A stretch of 64,000 bases of DNA, taken from the NCBI GenBank assembly GCA_029216955.1, contig JANAVB010029819.1:35488831-35552830 (forward strand). The letters are read 5' to 3'. The notes under the pieces were generated by a model. That model saw nothing but the letters and a program-made list of their open reading frames with translations, searched no databases and had not been told where the DNA came from. Of the stretch, positions 24,813 to 36,195 are shown one piece after another. The stretch comes from Iris pallida (taxonomy: Eukaryota > Streptophyta > Magnoliopsida > Asparagales > Iridaceae). The position numbers and the translations under genes were made by a program. How positions within the stretch are numbered: the stretch's first letter is position 1; every line of letters starts with the position of its first letter.

Positions 24813-27800
24813 TCCTAGGCATGGATTGGTTGAGGAACCATTATGCTAGGATAGACTGCCATGTTGGCAGAGTTGTCTTTAGTATTCTCGGAGAGCCAGA
24901 GTTTTCATTTTCCAGAGGCGCAGTAGAGCCATCTCCTCCAGTATTGCGGATGGCAGTAGCAGCGGTACAGTTGTCCCGGATAGTTGAAGAGTTTCCAGAT
25001 GTCTTCCCAGAGGAACTTCCAGGGATGCCACCAGAGTGGGAGATCGAGTTCACCATTGACTTGATTCCCGGGACAGCACCAGTATCAGAGCGAGTCTACA
25101 GAATGGCACCTTCAGAGTTGGAGATTTTGTACAAGATGATTGAAGAACTCAGGACCAAGGTATTCATTCGTGCAAGTGGATCGCCTTGGGGAGCCCCGAT
25201 GCTTCTTGTGAAAAAGAAGGATGGTACGTCCAGGCTATGTGTTGATTATCGTACCTTGAACTCAGTGATAATCAAGAACAGATACCCTCTCCCGAGGATA
25301 GATGACTTGTTTGATCAACTCAAGGGGGCTTCAGTTTTCTCGAAGATAGACTTGCGGTCAGGATACCACCAGATTAGAGTCAGAGAGCAGGACATCCCGA
25401 AGGCGGCATTCAGATCTAGGTACGGGCATTGGGAGTTTCTAGTTATGCCCTTTGGAGCGACCAATGCGCCGGCAGTGTTCATGGACCTCATGAACCGTAT
25501 TTTCATGCCTTACTTGGATCAGTTTGTGATAGTGTTCCTTGATGACATCCTGGTCTACAGCAAGAGTGAAGCAGCGCACGAGCAGCATCTCAGAGTTGTC
25601 CTCCAGATTCTCAGAGAGCACCAGTTGTACGCCAAGTTCAGTAAATGCGAGTTCTGGCTCGATCGCATTTCTTACTTGGGTCACATCATTACCAGAGGAG
25701 GAGTGGAAGTGGATCCCCAGAAGATTGTGGCTATCGAGTCTTGGCCAGTACCCAGCTCAGTGGCAGAGGTTCGCAGCTTCCTTGGATTGGCCGGTTACTA
25801 CCGGCGATTCGTCTCTGATTTTGCAAGAATTTCAGCGCCGATGACCCAGTTGACCCGCAAGGATGTGCCGTTCGTTTGGACAGCAGAATGTCAGGAATCA
25901 TTTGAGAAGTTGAAGCGAGGTTTGATAACGGCTCCCATTTTCACCCTTCCAGATGGGACCGAAGGCTTCACAGTTTATTGCGACACTTCAGGCAGAGGAT
26001 TGGGATGCGTTTTAATGCAGCATGGGAAGGTAATTGCTTATGCGTCACGTCAACTCCGTGATCATGAGAAGAATTACCCGATCCACGACTTGGAGTTAGC
26101 AGCAGTAGTGTTTGCACTTAAGTTGTGGAGGCACTACTTGTACGGAGACAGAGTAGAGATATTTACTGATCATAAGAGCCTGAAGTATGTTTTCACCCAG
26201 AAGGATCTTAATATGCGACAGAGAAGATGGCTCGAGCTACTTGTGGACTATGATGTGGACTTGCAGTATCACCCAGGGAAGGCCAACGTAGTAGCAGATG
26301 CATTGAGCAGGAGAGCCGGAGTCTACCTTCTAACGGCGCAACCAGAGCTATTGGCAGATCTTCAGAAGATGGGAATTGAAGTGATTCTTCCTTCTAATGT
26401 GGCCTTGATGGCCAGCCTACAGATTCAGTCCACCATAGTTGAGAGGATCCGGACAGCACAGTTAACAGATTCCAAGATTCAGCGGCTCAGAGCAGAGTGC
26501 GAGGCAGGGAGAAGGCCAGAGTTATGTATTCATGAGGATGGTACACTTCGACACGGCACGCGTCTTTGTGTACCCAGTGGAGATATCAGACAGGAAGTCA
26601 TGGCAGAGGCTCACAGTTCGCAGTACTCCATTCACCCAGGCGGCACGAAGATGTACAGAGATATTTGTCAACACTTTTGGTGGAATGGTATGAAGAGGGA
26701 GATAGCCCGGTATGTCTCTCGATGTTTGGTTTGCCAACAGGTCAAGGCTGAACATCAGAGGCCAGCTGGACTTCTTCAACCTTTACCGATCCCAGAATGG
26801 AAATGGGAGCACATTACCATGGATTTCGTGACTGGATTACCCAGATCACCGGCAGGCAGAGATGCTATTTGGGTCATTGTGGACAGGCTTACCAAGGTGG
26901 CACACTTTCTTCCATTTAGAGTTGGACAGTCAACGGCACAGCTAGCAGAGATATATCTCAGGCGGATCGTCAGACTTCACGGAGTGCCAGTCAGTATAGT
27001 ATCAGACAGGGATACGAGATTCACATCGCACTTCTGGCGCAGTCTTCATCAAAGTTTGGGGACTCGTCTCAAGTTCAGCTCAGCGTATCATCCGCAGACA
27101 GATGGGCAGTCAGAGCATACTATACAAACTCTCGAAGATATGTTGCGGTCGTGTACCCTTGACTTCGGTGGTTCATGGAAGGATCACCTGCACCTGGTGG
27201 AATTCTCGTACAACAATAGTTTTCAGGCCAGTATCCAAATGGCACCCTTCGAGGCTCTGTATGACAGGAAGTGTAGATCTCCGTTAGCATGGGACGATGT
27301 CGGAGAGAGGCAGATGCTCGGTCCAGAACTGATTTCTCAGATGGTTGAAGTGGTCAGGAAAGTCCGAGATCACCTCCGAGTTGCTCAGGATCGCTAGCGC
27401 CATTGGGCCGATGCTCATCGGCGTCCCTTGGAATTTGCCGTCGGCGACCATGTATTTCTTAGGATCTCGCCTACCCGCGGCGTCATTCATTTTGGCGTAC
27501 GGGTAAAGCTTAGTCCTAGGTATATAGGGCCGTTCGATATTCTGGAGTGAGTAGGCGATGTGTCCTATCGTCTCGCTCTTCCGCCGTCGCTAAGTGAGGT
27601 ACATGATGTATTCCATGTATCCCAATTAAGACGGTACATCCCGGACCCGAGCCATATCCTAGATCATTCGGAATTGGTTGTTGGTACCAACCTTTCGTAT
27701 GAGAAGAGGCCCGTGTCTATTTTGGACCGGAGAGAAAAGACACTTAAGAGCAAGACTATTAACTTAGTCCGTGTTGCTTGGGGTCATCACTCTCTAGGTG

Positions 27801-27862
27801 AGTCAACGTGGGAGCGTGAGGACGACATCCGATCGCGATATCCCTACTTGTTTGACTCGTGA
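24794..27862 (+). pseudogene. pol: Pol of Gypsy T: protease end, RT, RNase H, integrase, chromodomain
   Basis: The frame begins within the protease tail (GMDWL). Counting from 24794, RT shows [36 protein letters not shown] and [12 protein letters not shown] (catalytic Asp250, Asp251). RNase H shows Asp397, the [12 protein letters not shown]lu helix, FTDHKSLKY and VVADALSR. Integrase has an HHCC zinc region ending CLVC, then Asp677, Asp738 and Glu774 in a D-D-35-E pattern. Two in-frame stops break it: TAG at 27395-27397 and TGA at 27548-27550, both explicable as C-to-T changes. Reading continues in the same frame to the chromodomain and stops at 27862. A 1-nt frame change separates it from gag-protease. 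Confidence 0.93.
27641..27862 (+). pseudogene. Chromodomain at the C-terminus of T integrase
   Basis: After the VFHVSQLRRY motif of the integrase tail, the sequence continues through PVSILDRREKTLKSK, RVAWGHHSLGESTWERED and SRYPYLF. This is the chromodomain found at the end of Tekay/Del chromovirus integrases, thought to guide insertion toward particular chromatin marks. It is downstream of both stop codons, so an intact copy could not be translated from this locus. Confidence 0.85.
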
Positions 27863-28032
27863 GGTATAATGTCTTTCTTATGCCTTACGCTTTCCCTTTC
27901 CTTGCTTGCATTGTATGATTGTATGATTGAACTGCTTAGTGTAGCTTGTCTGTGCTTAGTATAGCTTGTCGTGACAATCTCTAGCTCCTTGATTAAATTC
28001 CGAGGACGGAATTCTTTGAAGGTGGGTAGAGT
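27863..28032 (+). other. 3' untranslated region and polypurine tract of T
   Basis: It ends with CCGAGGACGGAATTCTTTGA and the purine-rich GAAGGTGGGTAGAGT (28018-28032) right before the 3' LTR. The CGAGGACGAAATT-type block is usual just before the 3' LTR in Tekay/Del elements. It also appears at the same place in E and L on the minus strand. Confidence 0.8.
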
Positions 28033-30741
28033 TGTCACCCCTATTTCCTGTATTTCGTATTTGTACTCGTAATTTGATTTTTGGCACGTATTTTATTTTC
28101 TCGACTTGCGGATTTTGGTTTCTCGTAAATGGGTTTTGGACCATGGCTTGGTTTTATTTTGTGGAGTTGGTTGGTTTGGTTTGGTTCTTCATGAGAGGAA
28201 CACCTTAGCCTATTCTCTCCCTCCATTCCATCACAACCACCCTCATTAAAACCTACCAACCTTTTCTCTCTCCTCCATAACTCCATTAATTCTTTCAACT
28301 TCTTCTTCTTCCTTCTTCCACACAACTCCCCAACCCATAGGCAAGTGCACCTTGCCATCAAATAAGCACCACTTTTTATTTGTCCATTAGCTAGATTAGG
28401 CCATGGAGAACAACTTTAGAACTTGACATTTTGTGATTTGGAGCTTTCATTTTTCTAGATCTAGGTTTTGACTATTTTCAGATTTACGTGGTTTTGATCT
28501 ATTTTGGTTGGATTTTTATGGGTTTTGATGCTTCCATGTGGAAGAGAATTCAATTTTACTCAAGTTAGACCTTTGAAAATCTAGACTTGGTTTTGATTTG
28601 GCTAAAATATGAAGTTTTGAACCTTAGGGTTCTTGGAGTCTTCTTCTCGACCTGGAGAAGAAGACAGCAGCCTGCGCTCTTTAGCGCAGGGCTGGATTGT
28701 GCATCCCCCTCGGCCAGCGCTCTTTAGCGCAGCGCCGACCGCGCAGCTTGCCCCTTGGCGAACTGCGCTCAACCCGAGTGCGCATGGATTCATGCGCAGT
28801 CTGCTCATGCGCAGTCTGCTCATGCGCAGTCTGCTCATGCGCAATCTATCCCTGCGCACTCCACTCATGTGCAATCTGACCCTGCGCCATCCATTCCTGT
28901 GCCACCTGATCCAGCGCAATCCATCTGCTGCGCCATCCACCCCTGCGCAGCTTCCCCCTGCACAGCTCACCCTGCGCAGCTTTCCCCTGCGCAGCTCACC
29001 CTGCGCAGCTCACCCCTGCGCAGCTCACCCTGCGCACTTGGCACCCTGCGCAGCTCACCTTGCGCAGCTCACCCCTGCGCAGCTCACCCTGCGCACTTGG
29101 CACCCTGCGCAGTACATACCCTGCACAACCTACTTGTCTATGATGAATTTGTTATTTCCTGATCTTTGCTCTTCTATAGTCCTATTTATATTAGTATTTT
29201 ATTAGATATTTTACGCCCATTTTATATCCTTACGCCTTTTTGACATGAACTTGATTTTGCTTAATATGTTGGGAATGACTATTGTACATAGCATGGTATG
29301 ACAAGGAACTAGCATAACACGACTGTGACCCGTAGTGGTGCACTCCTGACAGTACCCTGACATGAATTATCTTGATAACTTGATAGTAGCCCGTGGCGGC
29401 GCACTCCTGACTTGACTTGACTTGTAACTTGTAATTAACTCGTATAATCAACTTGACACCGTGGGTGTTCCTGCTTGCTTGTTTGTACAATCTACTTGTC
29501 TTGTCTTGCATCTTGTCTAGGACGCGACTTCCTGGGTACCACGGCCAGGGACTCACGCTAAATTGGATTAGGCTAATTATTAGATCAAACTAGAACATGG
29601 AGAATTCCCAGTCACATGCAATCTCGTTATCTGGGCGCTTTAATGGACTTTTAGCTTGCCGACGAGTAGAGCACATTTCCAGCACACTGTCATGTGTTGC
29701 ACCCTCTAAGTCACCTAAGGGTACATTTGTCTCCCGGGCAATGTACCCACCTATAACTCTCAACCCGCGAAAGGATAACTCGATGGTCTGCAGGGCTTGG
29801 GACTAGAGTTTCGTACTTGCATCTTGTTAGTAATTAAGGCTTGTGATAACCCTAGTTAGTTAAAGTAGTAAGCCGTAGTACTTGTCTGGCCGATTGTGAA
29901 TGAATGGTGTCCAGCTATGTCTAAGTCTTATCTAGCCCCTGCACCTGGAACTCTTGATCTTGATTGCTTTACTTATTTCTAACGATAAATGGGTAGAGAC
30001 AGTGAGCTATTCAGGCGAAGGGGTACAATTCCGGTCCTTGTTTGGTTTAAGGATTGTAACCTGGCTCCCGGAATGGTTCCACGTCCCTAGTCGTTTATCG
30101 CCCTGTGTACTTTACTACTTGTATTTTTATTCCTTATGTTCTAATATGCTGGCTTTTGTTCTTATTTGTGGCCTCCTTTGTGGCACTTGCTCTTTCTGGG
30201 GTTTGACCCAGCTGGTTTTGTGTGGCCAGATTTCGGAGCAGCTTCCGAGGATCTACCAAGCTTCCAGCCCAATGGTGACAACTAGACGGAACCCGGGCCA
30301 AGAGTGGGTTTTCCTTTTTGTTTCACCCACTTATATGTAAATTTATTCTTTGAGGCGTTTAGCCGACGAGCACCTGTTAGCTCGATGCACATTTACTTAC
30401 TGTCTGCCTACGGGCTGTAAACATGATTAACAAATCCTAGGGTTGATCATGTATGACTGAACTCTTGCTAGTCCTATCATTTTGTACGACTAGCTTCATG
30501 ATCATCCAATATGTAATATTTAGGACGCCTTATATATATATATTTGATGCTCTAACATCTTGTAACTCTGTTAATTGCTTGAGATTGAGACAATAGGCTT
30601 GACCTTAAGAGACTGCTGGCTTGTAGTAAACCCTCATATCTAGACAGCCGTGACCGTATAGTTGAGATGTATTTTATTTCAATATACGTAGCTGGCTATG
30701 TCTGCCCCCGCTCTCCAGTATTCTGGTTCTGGGGCGTGACA
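28033..30741 (+). repeat. 3' LTR of Gypsy T
   Basis: It is 2709 bp and near-identical to the 5' LTR. Most of the length difference lies in the minisatellite at 28790-29125. It ends GGGGCGTGACA, followed by the CTAAT target duplication. Confidence 0.93.
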
Positions 30742-31274
30742 CTAATAACTCATTCACTCTTCATCTTCTCTATATATTCTCAAGCCTTTCTATCTACTTA
30801 AGAGCTTAAATCTCCTTATTTCCAAGACAACTCTTATTCTTCTAAGTGTCGGTGGTTTCCGATTAGGAGTATTCGAGTTTTGCAAGCTTGGAGTATAAAA
30901 GCTTTCTTTAGAAAGGTGTTAAAGTTTATTCGTAGCCTTCGGCTAAAAATAAGACGTTGATTGAAGTTTGATCGTGGGCTTCGGACTAAAACACGACGGG
31001 TATAATCTCTATTCAAAATAGTGGATTAAATAGCGGGCAAGAGTTCTCGCGAGTGGACTAGTCCTCTCAGAGAAAAATCAGTATAAACCTTGGTGTTTGC
31101 GTTTGCTCTTCTGAACTTATTTACTTTACGCATTTACTTTTAAACTGCATGTTTCATATTTTTTTGATTACTGCCATAAATAATTTTAAGTGGTGATTAT
31201 TATTCCGCTGCACGCATGCACTCTATTCACCCCTATAGAGGTGCTCAATTGGTCCTACACTTCGATCCCCCGAG

Positions 31275-31721
31275 CTACTTTGCATCTTCACTCGTATCCA
31301 ACTCCTCGACCACCATGTCGATGTTAGCTGCCATACGTAGCACCTCCTGCACCATTGGGATACTATTGACATCAATGACACGGCCAAAATCGAAGTCCTT
31401 GACGACCAGCCTCACCATAAGTCTTGGCTGCCTGTCCCCTTCTTCCATCTTCCACCGGAACATGCTACCATTCCAACGAGCTTCTTCATCCTTGGTTGGC
31501 CTAACCAAGCTGACAGTATTGTGCTTCAGAGATTTAGACTCCTGAACCTTCCTACCTTTGTGTCCGACACTGAAGGTCTCCTGTACACATACATCCTTAA
31601 GCAAAATATCATGCATTGTGCATGCCGTCGATAACACACAACTGCCTCTGAATTGTGTGAATGGAGATTCGCTTGTCTCAGATTGATTTTGCTGCCCACC
31701 TTGTGATGGCCCATTGGTCAT
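31275..31721 (-). CDS. Unknown ORF between two Copia LTRs
   Basis: A 148-codon frame starts MTNGPSQGGQQNQSETSESP and ends EELDTSEDAK. It has balanced amino-acid use, mixed charged and hydrophobic stretches (MVRLVVKDFDFGRVIDVNS, EEARWNGSMFRWKMEEGD) and no low-complexity repeats. I recognise no domain. It fills the 461-bp gap between the end of the H LTR (31259) and the start of the Copia A LTR (about 31721), so it may be an exon or ORF piece cut off at its 5' end by Copia A. It could equally be a fragment of another transposon or an accidental ORF. Confidence 0.35.
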   Translation of the reverse strand: MTNGPSQGGQQNQSETSESPFTQFRGSCVLSTACTMHDILLKDVCVQETFSVGHKGRKVQESKSLKHNTVSLVRPTKDEEARWNGSMFRWKMEEGDRQPRLMVRLVVKDFDFGRVIDVNSIPMVQEVLRMAANIDMVVEELDTSEDAK

Positions 31722-32730
31722 GGTCGATCCGATTTTGATAATTAACAAAACTATTGTTCGATACATTACGACATGGATAAATAGAAGGCGCTTACAAGAT
31801 GCTACATCACAATAAAGTCAGATACATTTTTTTATTTTTGTTATGTATTTATCTCTTTATTGAGTCTAGAGCATATTGTGAGTTGTATTACACTTCAACG
31901 ATTTTTGTAGCACTCAAGTCCACTTAAAAAGCCTACCCAAACATATCATTCATTTCTGACTCAAAATCAAGTTCATTCATAACCCAAACTAGTCAAAATC
32001 AAACCAGGAACTTTATGGAAGTTGGGAAAATAAACTCAGACCGAGTTCTGCCCGAACTCGTACCAAATTCGGTTACCTAAAACAAAACCCTAGTCAATCT
32101 CCTCTCCTGGTGACTCGGCTTACAACGATCGATTTTTCAAACATTGGATTGACCGAACTCTGCCCGAACTCGGTCTTATAAAGTCCTATAAATAGATGAG
32201 CTGTTCCTTATTTCTAATCAATCATTCACTAAATAATTCATTGATCTATTCACTTTCTCATATATTCCTTGAGCCTTAATCTTCTTACCTACTCAAAAAC
32301 AAACTTCCTATGCTCCTAAATGGTGAAGTGCAATCTCGGCTATAAGTTTGTTTGTAAGAGTTGTACATACTTGGAAAAAAAATCCAAGTAAAGGTTTCTC
32401 AAAAGCTTGAAGTTGAAGTAGTCGTGCGCTTCAGATCAAAAGCACGAATGTGTAAGAAGTCACAAGCACTTCAGATCAAAGCTTGTATTTCACTTTATAG
32501 TGGATTCAACGTCGAGCTAGAGTTCTCGAGACTAGGCTAATCCTCTCAGAGGAAAACCAGTATAAACCCCCGTGTTTGCGTTTGCTCTCTCTTAAATATT
32601 TTTTTTCTTCTTCTTCCATATATGTGTCTATTGTTTTATTATTTGGCTTTGTGCCTTTAATTTTTAAATATGTAATAATTATTTTGCTGTACTAAATTGA
32701 CCTCTCTCTAGAGTTGTCTCCTGATCCACA
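31721..32730 (+). repeat. 5' LTR of Copia A
   Basis: It ends CTGATCCACA two bases before the primer site. The start is uncertain: TGGTCGATCC at 31721 resembles the start of related LTRs, and TGTTCGATAC at 31755 is the alternative. It has GAGTTCTGCCCGAACTC at 32043-32059, a second half-copy near 32156, and a TATA box at 32186-32195 (CTATAAATAG). Confidence 0.7.
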
Positions 32731-32732
32731 AG

Positions 32733-32744
32733 TGGTATCAGAGC
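32733..32744 (+). promoter_or_regulatory. tRNA-iMet primer-binding site of Copia A
   Basis: TGGTATCAGAGC lies 2 nt after the LTR end, the standard plant Copia primer site. Confidence 0.9.
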
Positions 32745-32796
32745 ACGATTCTCTTGAAAAGTCTTACACGATAAGAGATTATACACATAGCAACCA

Positions 32797-34100
32797 TGAA
32801 ATCTATCTTCACTGGAGAAAGCCAATCCATAAATATACCACCCATATTTGATGGAACCAACTACACTTACAGGAAAACATGAATGAGCTTTTATTTAAAG
32901 TCTCTAGATCTTAACCTATGATCAATAGTTATAGATAGCCACAAAAAGTCAGGTATGATTAATATTGATGGAAATCTTGTAGAAAAACCTAATGATAAAT
33001 ATACTGATTTAGAAAAGAAACAAGTTAATCTTGATGCTAGAGCTATTAATGCGTTATTTTGTGATATAGACATAATTGAATAGAGTATCCACCTGTACCA
33101 CTTCACATGAAGTATGAAACCTACTCGAGGTCACTCATGAACATCTCAAGTGAAGGAGTTAAAAATCACCCGCCTTATTCAAGAATACGAAGCATTCAAG
33201 ATGAATCCCAATGAGAGTATTACTTAAATGTTTACAAGCTTTTTTGATATTGTTAATCCTCTTTCTTTCTTTGGTAAAAATTACAGTGATCATGAGAAGA
33301 TTAATAAAGTGCTCACGGGACTGACAAAGAACTAGAATCCCAAAGCTACTACAATCATTGAAGAGTGATCTCACCACAATGACTCTTGAGGTACTCATAA
33401 GAAACTTATGACTCACGAGTTGGATCTCAAAGACTTTAAAGAATCAACTCCCAAGGAGAAGATCATAGCCTTCAGAGCCCATCACAAGAAGATCTTAACC
33501 GATGATACTGAAGACGAAGATTCTGAAGGTGATGAACATGCTCTAATGGTCAGAAACTTCAAGAAGTTTTTATAGTTTGAGAGATTGAACAAAAAGAAGA
33601 AGGATTACCAAGACAGCAATAGGAAGAACCAGTATGCTATGGCTATAAGAAGACATGCCACATAAAGAAGGACTGTCCAACTATGAAGAAAGGGATTCGC
33701 CATGAACGCTTAAGCAAGGTATGATCCTCACACAAATATGCTAACACAAGCATATGACATGAGAGTGAAGCCAGCAAAATCGAAGAAAAAGAAAATCCTC
33801 GGGATGCTATAATGTTTGCTTAATGGCCTTCGCTGATTAAGTAACCACTAATCCCCTTTTACGAAGACTTTACTTTTGATGATTTATTGATGCTTTCAGT
33901 AATCTATTATAGGAACACAAGAAAATATTATATAAGTATAAACAATCTAGGAAAGAGATTAAGGCATATCAGCTTGAGAATGAAAGTTTGTCCTCTCTGT
34001 TAAATAAGATAAGAGATTCCACTATTAATGGCAGTACAAAGTTAGAAATTTAGTTGATTTGATGTGTTTGCATGGGTTCCAAAGGCAGTACAAAGTTAGA
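32797..34100 (+). pseudogene. gag: Decayed gag of Copia A (UBN2-type)
   Basis: A start MKSIFTGESQSINIPPIFDG opens a Copia gag. Downstream, spread over different frames, are pieces of the UBN2 gag domain: ITRLIQEYEAFKMNPNES, FFGKNYSDHEKINKVLTGL and LMTHELDLKDFKESTPKE. A decayed zinc-knuckle region (around 33640-33690) and a WVPKA segment near 34075 follow. Many stops and frame changes interrupt it, including a TGA soon after the start (32880). No protease, integrase or RT follows, so the element is cut off after gag. Confidence 0.8.
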
Positions 34101-34133
34101 AATAACTAGTCAAACCATTTAAAGAGAATCTTT

Positions 34134-34388
34134 TAGCATGTTACCAAAGTGGTTCTAGTGGCCACACTTGTGTTGGTGTAATTGCTTGGAAGATGACCTT
34201 TGAGCTTTGCAACCACCAACATGCTCCTTGGTGCTATGTCCCAATATAAGTAGCTCCATCTACAATATTAAGCGAAGACTTTGGTATCCAAATAAACTTG
34301 GATCCACATTTATTAGCTTTAGGGACCCATATACTAATTACTCTAGCATTGGTAGAAAAACTCCTACGAATAGGACAAGTTATAGCCA
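34134..34388 (-). repeat. Duplicated piece of Copia C, copy a
   Basis: It is colinear with 36196-36449 with about a dozen substitutions. It represents the region just after the zinc knuckle (WVPK segment) of Copia C, on the minus strand. Confidence 0.85.
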
Positions 34389-34552
34389 TTATGAAAGTGT
34401 ATTCTCTAGAGAATGGAAAATTATAGCCATTATGAAAGTGTATTCTCTAGAGAATGGAAAATTATAGCCATTATGAAAACACAATATAACAATTCTCTAG
34501 AGAATGCAAAATTATAGCCATTATGAAAGTGTATTCTCTAGGAATGGAAAAT
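34380..34552. repeat. Tandem 41-bp repeat with palindrome, about four copies
   Basis: Units start TTATAGCCATTATGAAAGTG and each carries TTCTCTAGAGAATG or a variant. TTCTCTAGAGAA is a perfect 12-bp palindrome. The third unit has a 10-bp expansion and the fourth has lost part of the palindrome. Confidence 0.9.
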
Positions 34553-34962
34553 CTCAACCCATAGTAGCTAAAGACATAAGAAATATGATGTATCAATTAC
34601 ATGTATTCTTATGTGTTGCAAAAATATCATTGGACAACAATAATTCAAAAGAAACATATGTCCAAGGAATGAGCAAAGAAAGATCATTAAGATCAATAAA
34701 GCTAATTAAGAGCTAAAGATAGTAAGAGACACAATTTTTTTTAAAGCTTTCATAGTGCACCATAGTAAAATATAACGAAATAGACTAGAAAGTGTGCACT
34801 AATTAAGGAGGTAAAATTAACAAGCAAGGTAAAACACAAAATTATGTGATCCTTAAAAGAACTTCCATAAATAGTCATGAGCAAGATACTAGTAAACATT
34901 TTCTCTCAACATCCTAACTTTAAGAAGTAAAAAAAATAAATATCAGAAGTTAGGAATCATAA
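34553..34962. other. AT-rich spacer without recognised genes
   Basis: No ORF, motif or repeat relation to other parts of the window was seen. Confidence 0.5.
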
Positions 34963-35192
34963 ATATATATATATATATATATATAGGGAAGGGATATTGT
35001 ACCAAACTTATTGCATCAATTGTTGCACCAAACAATCTCAACCACACATTTATTTCTATCATGTGGTTATAAAACATTCCATAAAGTTGTTGCCACGTCA
35101 TCGTGCTTTATAACCACATGATTGAAATAAATGTGTGGTTGAGATTGTTTGGTGCAACAATTGATGCAATAAGTTTGGTACAATATCCCTTC

Positions 35193-35250
<58 letters not shown>
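34963..35250. repeat. (AT)n microsatellite split by a MITE
   Basis: AT repeats lie on both sides of 34986-35194. They are read as one microsatellite that received the insertion. Confidence 0.85.
34986..35194. mobile_element. 209-bp foldback MITE
   Basis: Two 88-bp terminal inverted repeats (34986-35073 and 35107-35194) differ at one position and surround a 33-bp loop. The ends are GGGAAGGGATATTGTACC. No transposase is encoded. The flanks are AT repeats, so a TA or longer AT target duplication cannot be told apart and the superfamily is open. Transcribed, it would form a nearly perfect 88-bp hairpin. Confidence 0.9.
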
Positions 35251-35253
<3 letters not shown>

Positions 35254-36195
35254 AAATAGGTATACATAAAAAGCTCAAAATTAATTAAAATGCATGTATC
35301 CATAAAGTCAACCAAAAAGAAGCCAATAAGATATCATCAAAAGAAGACTTTAAGGAAGAAGCTAATTGATTCAAGAAAAGATACACAAATTTGGTCAAGG
35401 AATCAATAGCTCAAGTATAGGATAAGCACAAGTTTGAAGGAAGCAAGTATAATTAAATATTCTTTAAAATAATATAAAACTGGAGCTTAAATCATATGCC
35501 CACAAAAAATTATTTATACAAAAATATATATCAATATAAGAAATACAAGATCTACATGTAAATGGAGATTTAATGAATATAGTCATGTATCCTTCATGAA
35601 TGTTTGAAAAAACTATCACAAATTCAAAAACACGTATAAATAGCCTTTATTAGGCAAATACATAATTGATTCTTAAGAGGTTTAATAAAACATGAAAATC
35701 AATAATGAATATATTTTGTAAGCACAAGGTTAAAATGGAAGTATGTGTATATTTGTCAAGTGATAAGAAGCTTGTGCTAAACACATATATTCACAAATAC
35801 CGATTAAGATAAATATGACATACAAATCGGAAAGAAATAACTATCTCAAAACCTTTTAAAAATAGAGAGTTAAAATTAACTCAAATCAAAACTAAGGTCC
35901 AATGGACTAGAGTGATATGCATGCTTTATAAATAAAGAATAAGAATAACGAGCATGCATATATAAATGTGTCACACTAATAAAAATGAGTGATAAACTAC
36001 ATAATGTGAACTAATCATTTAAGCTAAGTAACTAGTAATGCTAGATAAAAGAAATAATAAAAAAATTAACTAAGCATGCTAGTATTATATCTCACATTGA
36101 TTTATATAATAAGCAACTAAAGGATATCAATGTGAGCTAGTAGCAAGACATCACGAGAAATATGCTAGATTCAACAAATATAAACCATAAAGTCG
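35251..36195. other. AT-rich region without recognised genes
   Basis: No coding frame or known motif was seen. It lies between the MITE and the Copia C internal region and may be C-derived sequence or older DNA. Confidence 0.5.

Larger units (their letters stand above)
20342..30741 (+). mobile_element. Full-length Gypsy chromovirus T (Tekay/Del-type), 10.4 kb
   Basis: The element is complete: 5' LTR 20342-23021, internal 23022-28032, 3' LTR 28033-30741. It is flanked by a perfect 5-bp target duplication CTAAT (20337-20341 and 30742-30746). The gene order gag, protease, RT, RNase H, integrase and chromodomain is diagnostic of a chromovirus. By eye the first ~600 aligned LTR bases differ at about 11 positions plus a 1-bp indel, so the insertion is moderately young. 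Coding is broken by a frameshift near 24785 and stops at 27395 and 27548. Confidence 0.93.
19492..31259 (+). repeat. 3' LTR of Copia H, split by Gypsy T
   Basis: The LTR is 19492-20341 plus 30747-31259, about 1.36 kb once T and one copy of its target are removed. It starts TGTTAGCCCAATG and ends GGTCCTACA. It is closely related to the Copia C LTR (37157-38529, minus, 1373 bp). It carries the GAGTTCTGCCCGAACTC palindrome (20280-20296) and a TATA box. The end block CTCTATTCACCCC is shared by H, C and D. Confidence 0.75.
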
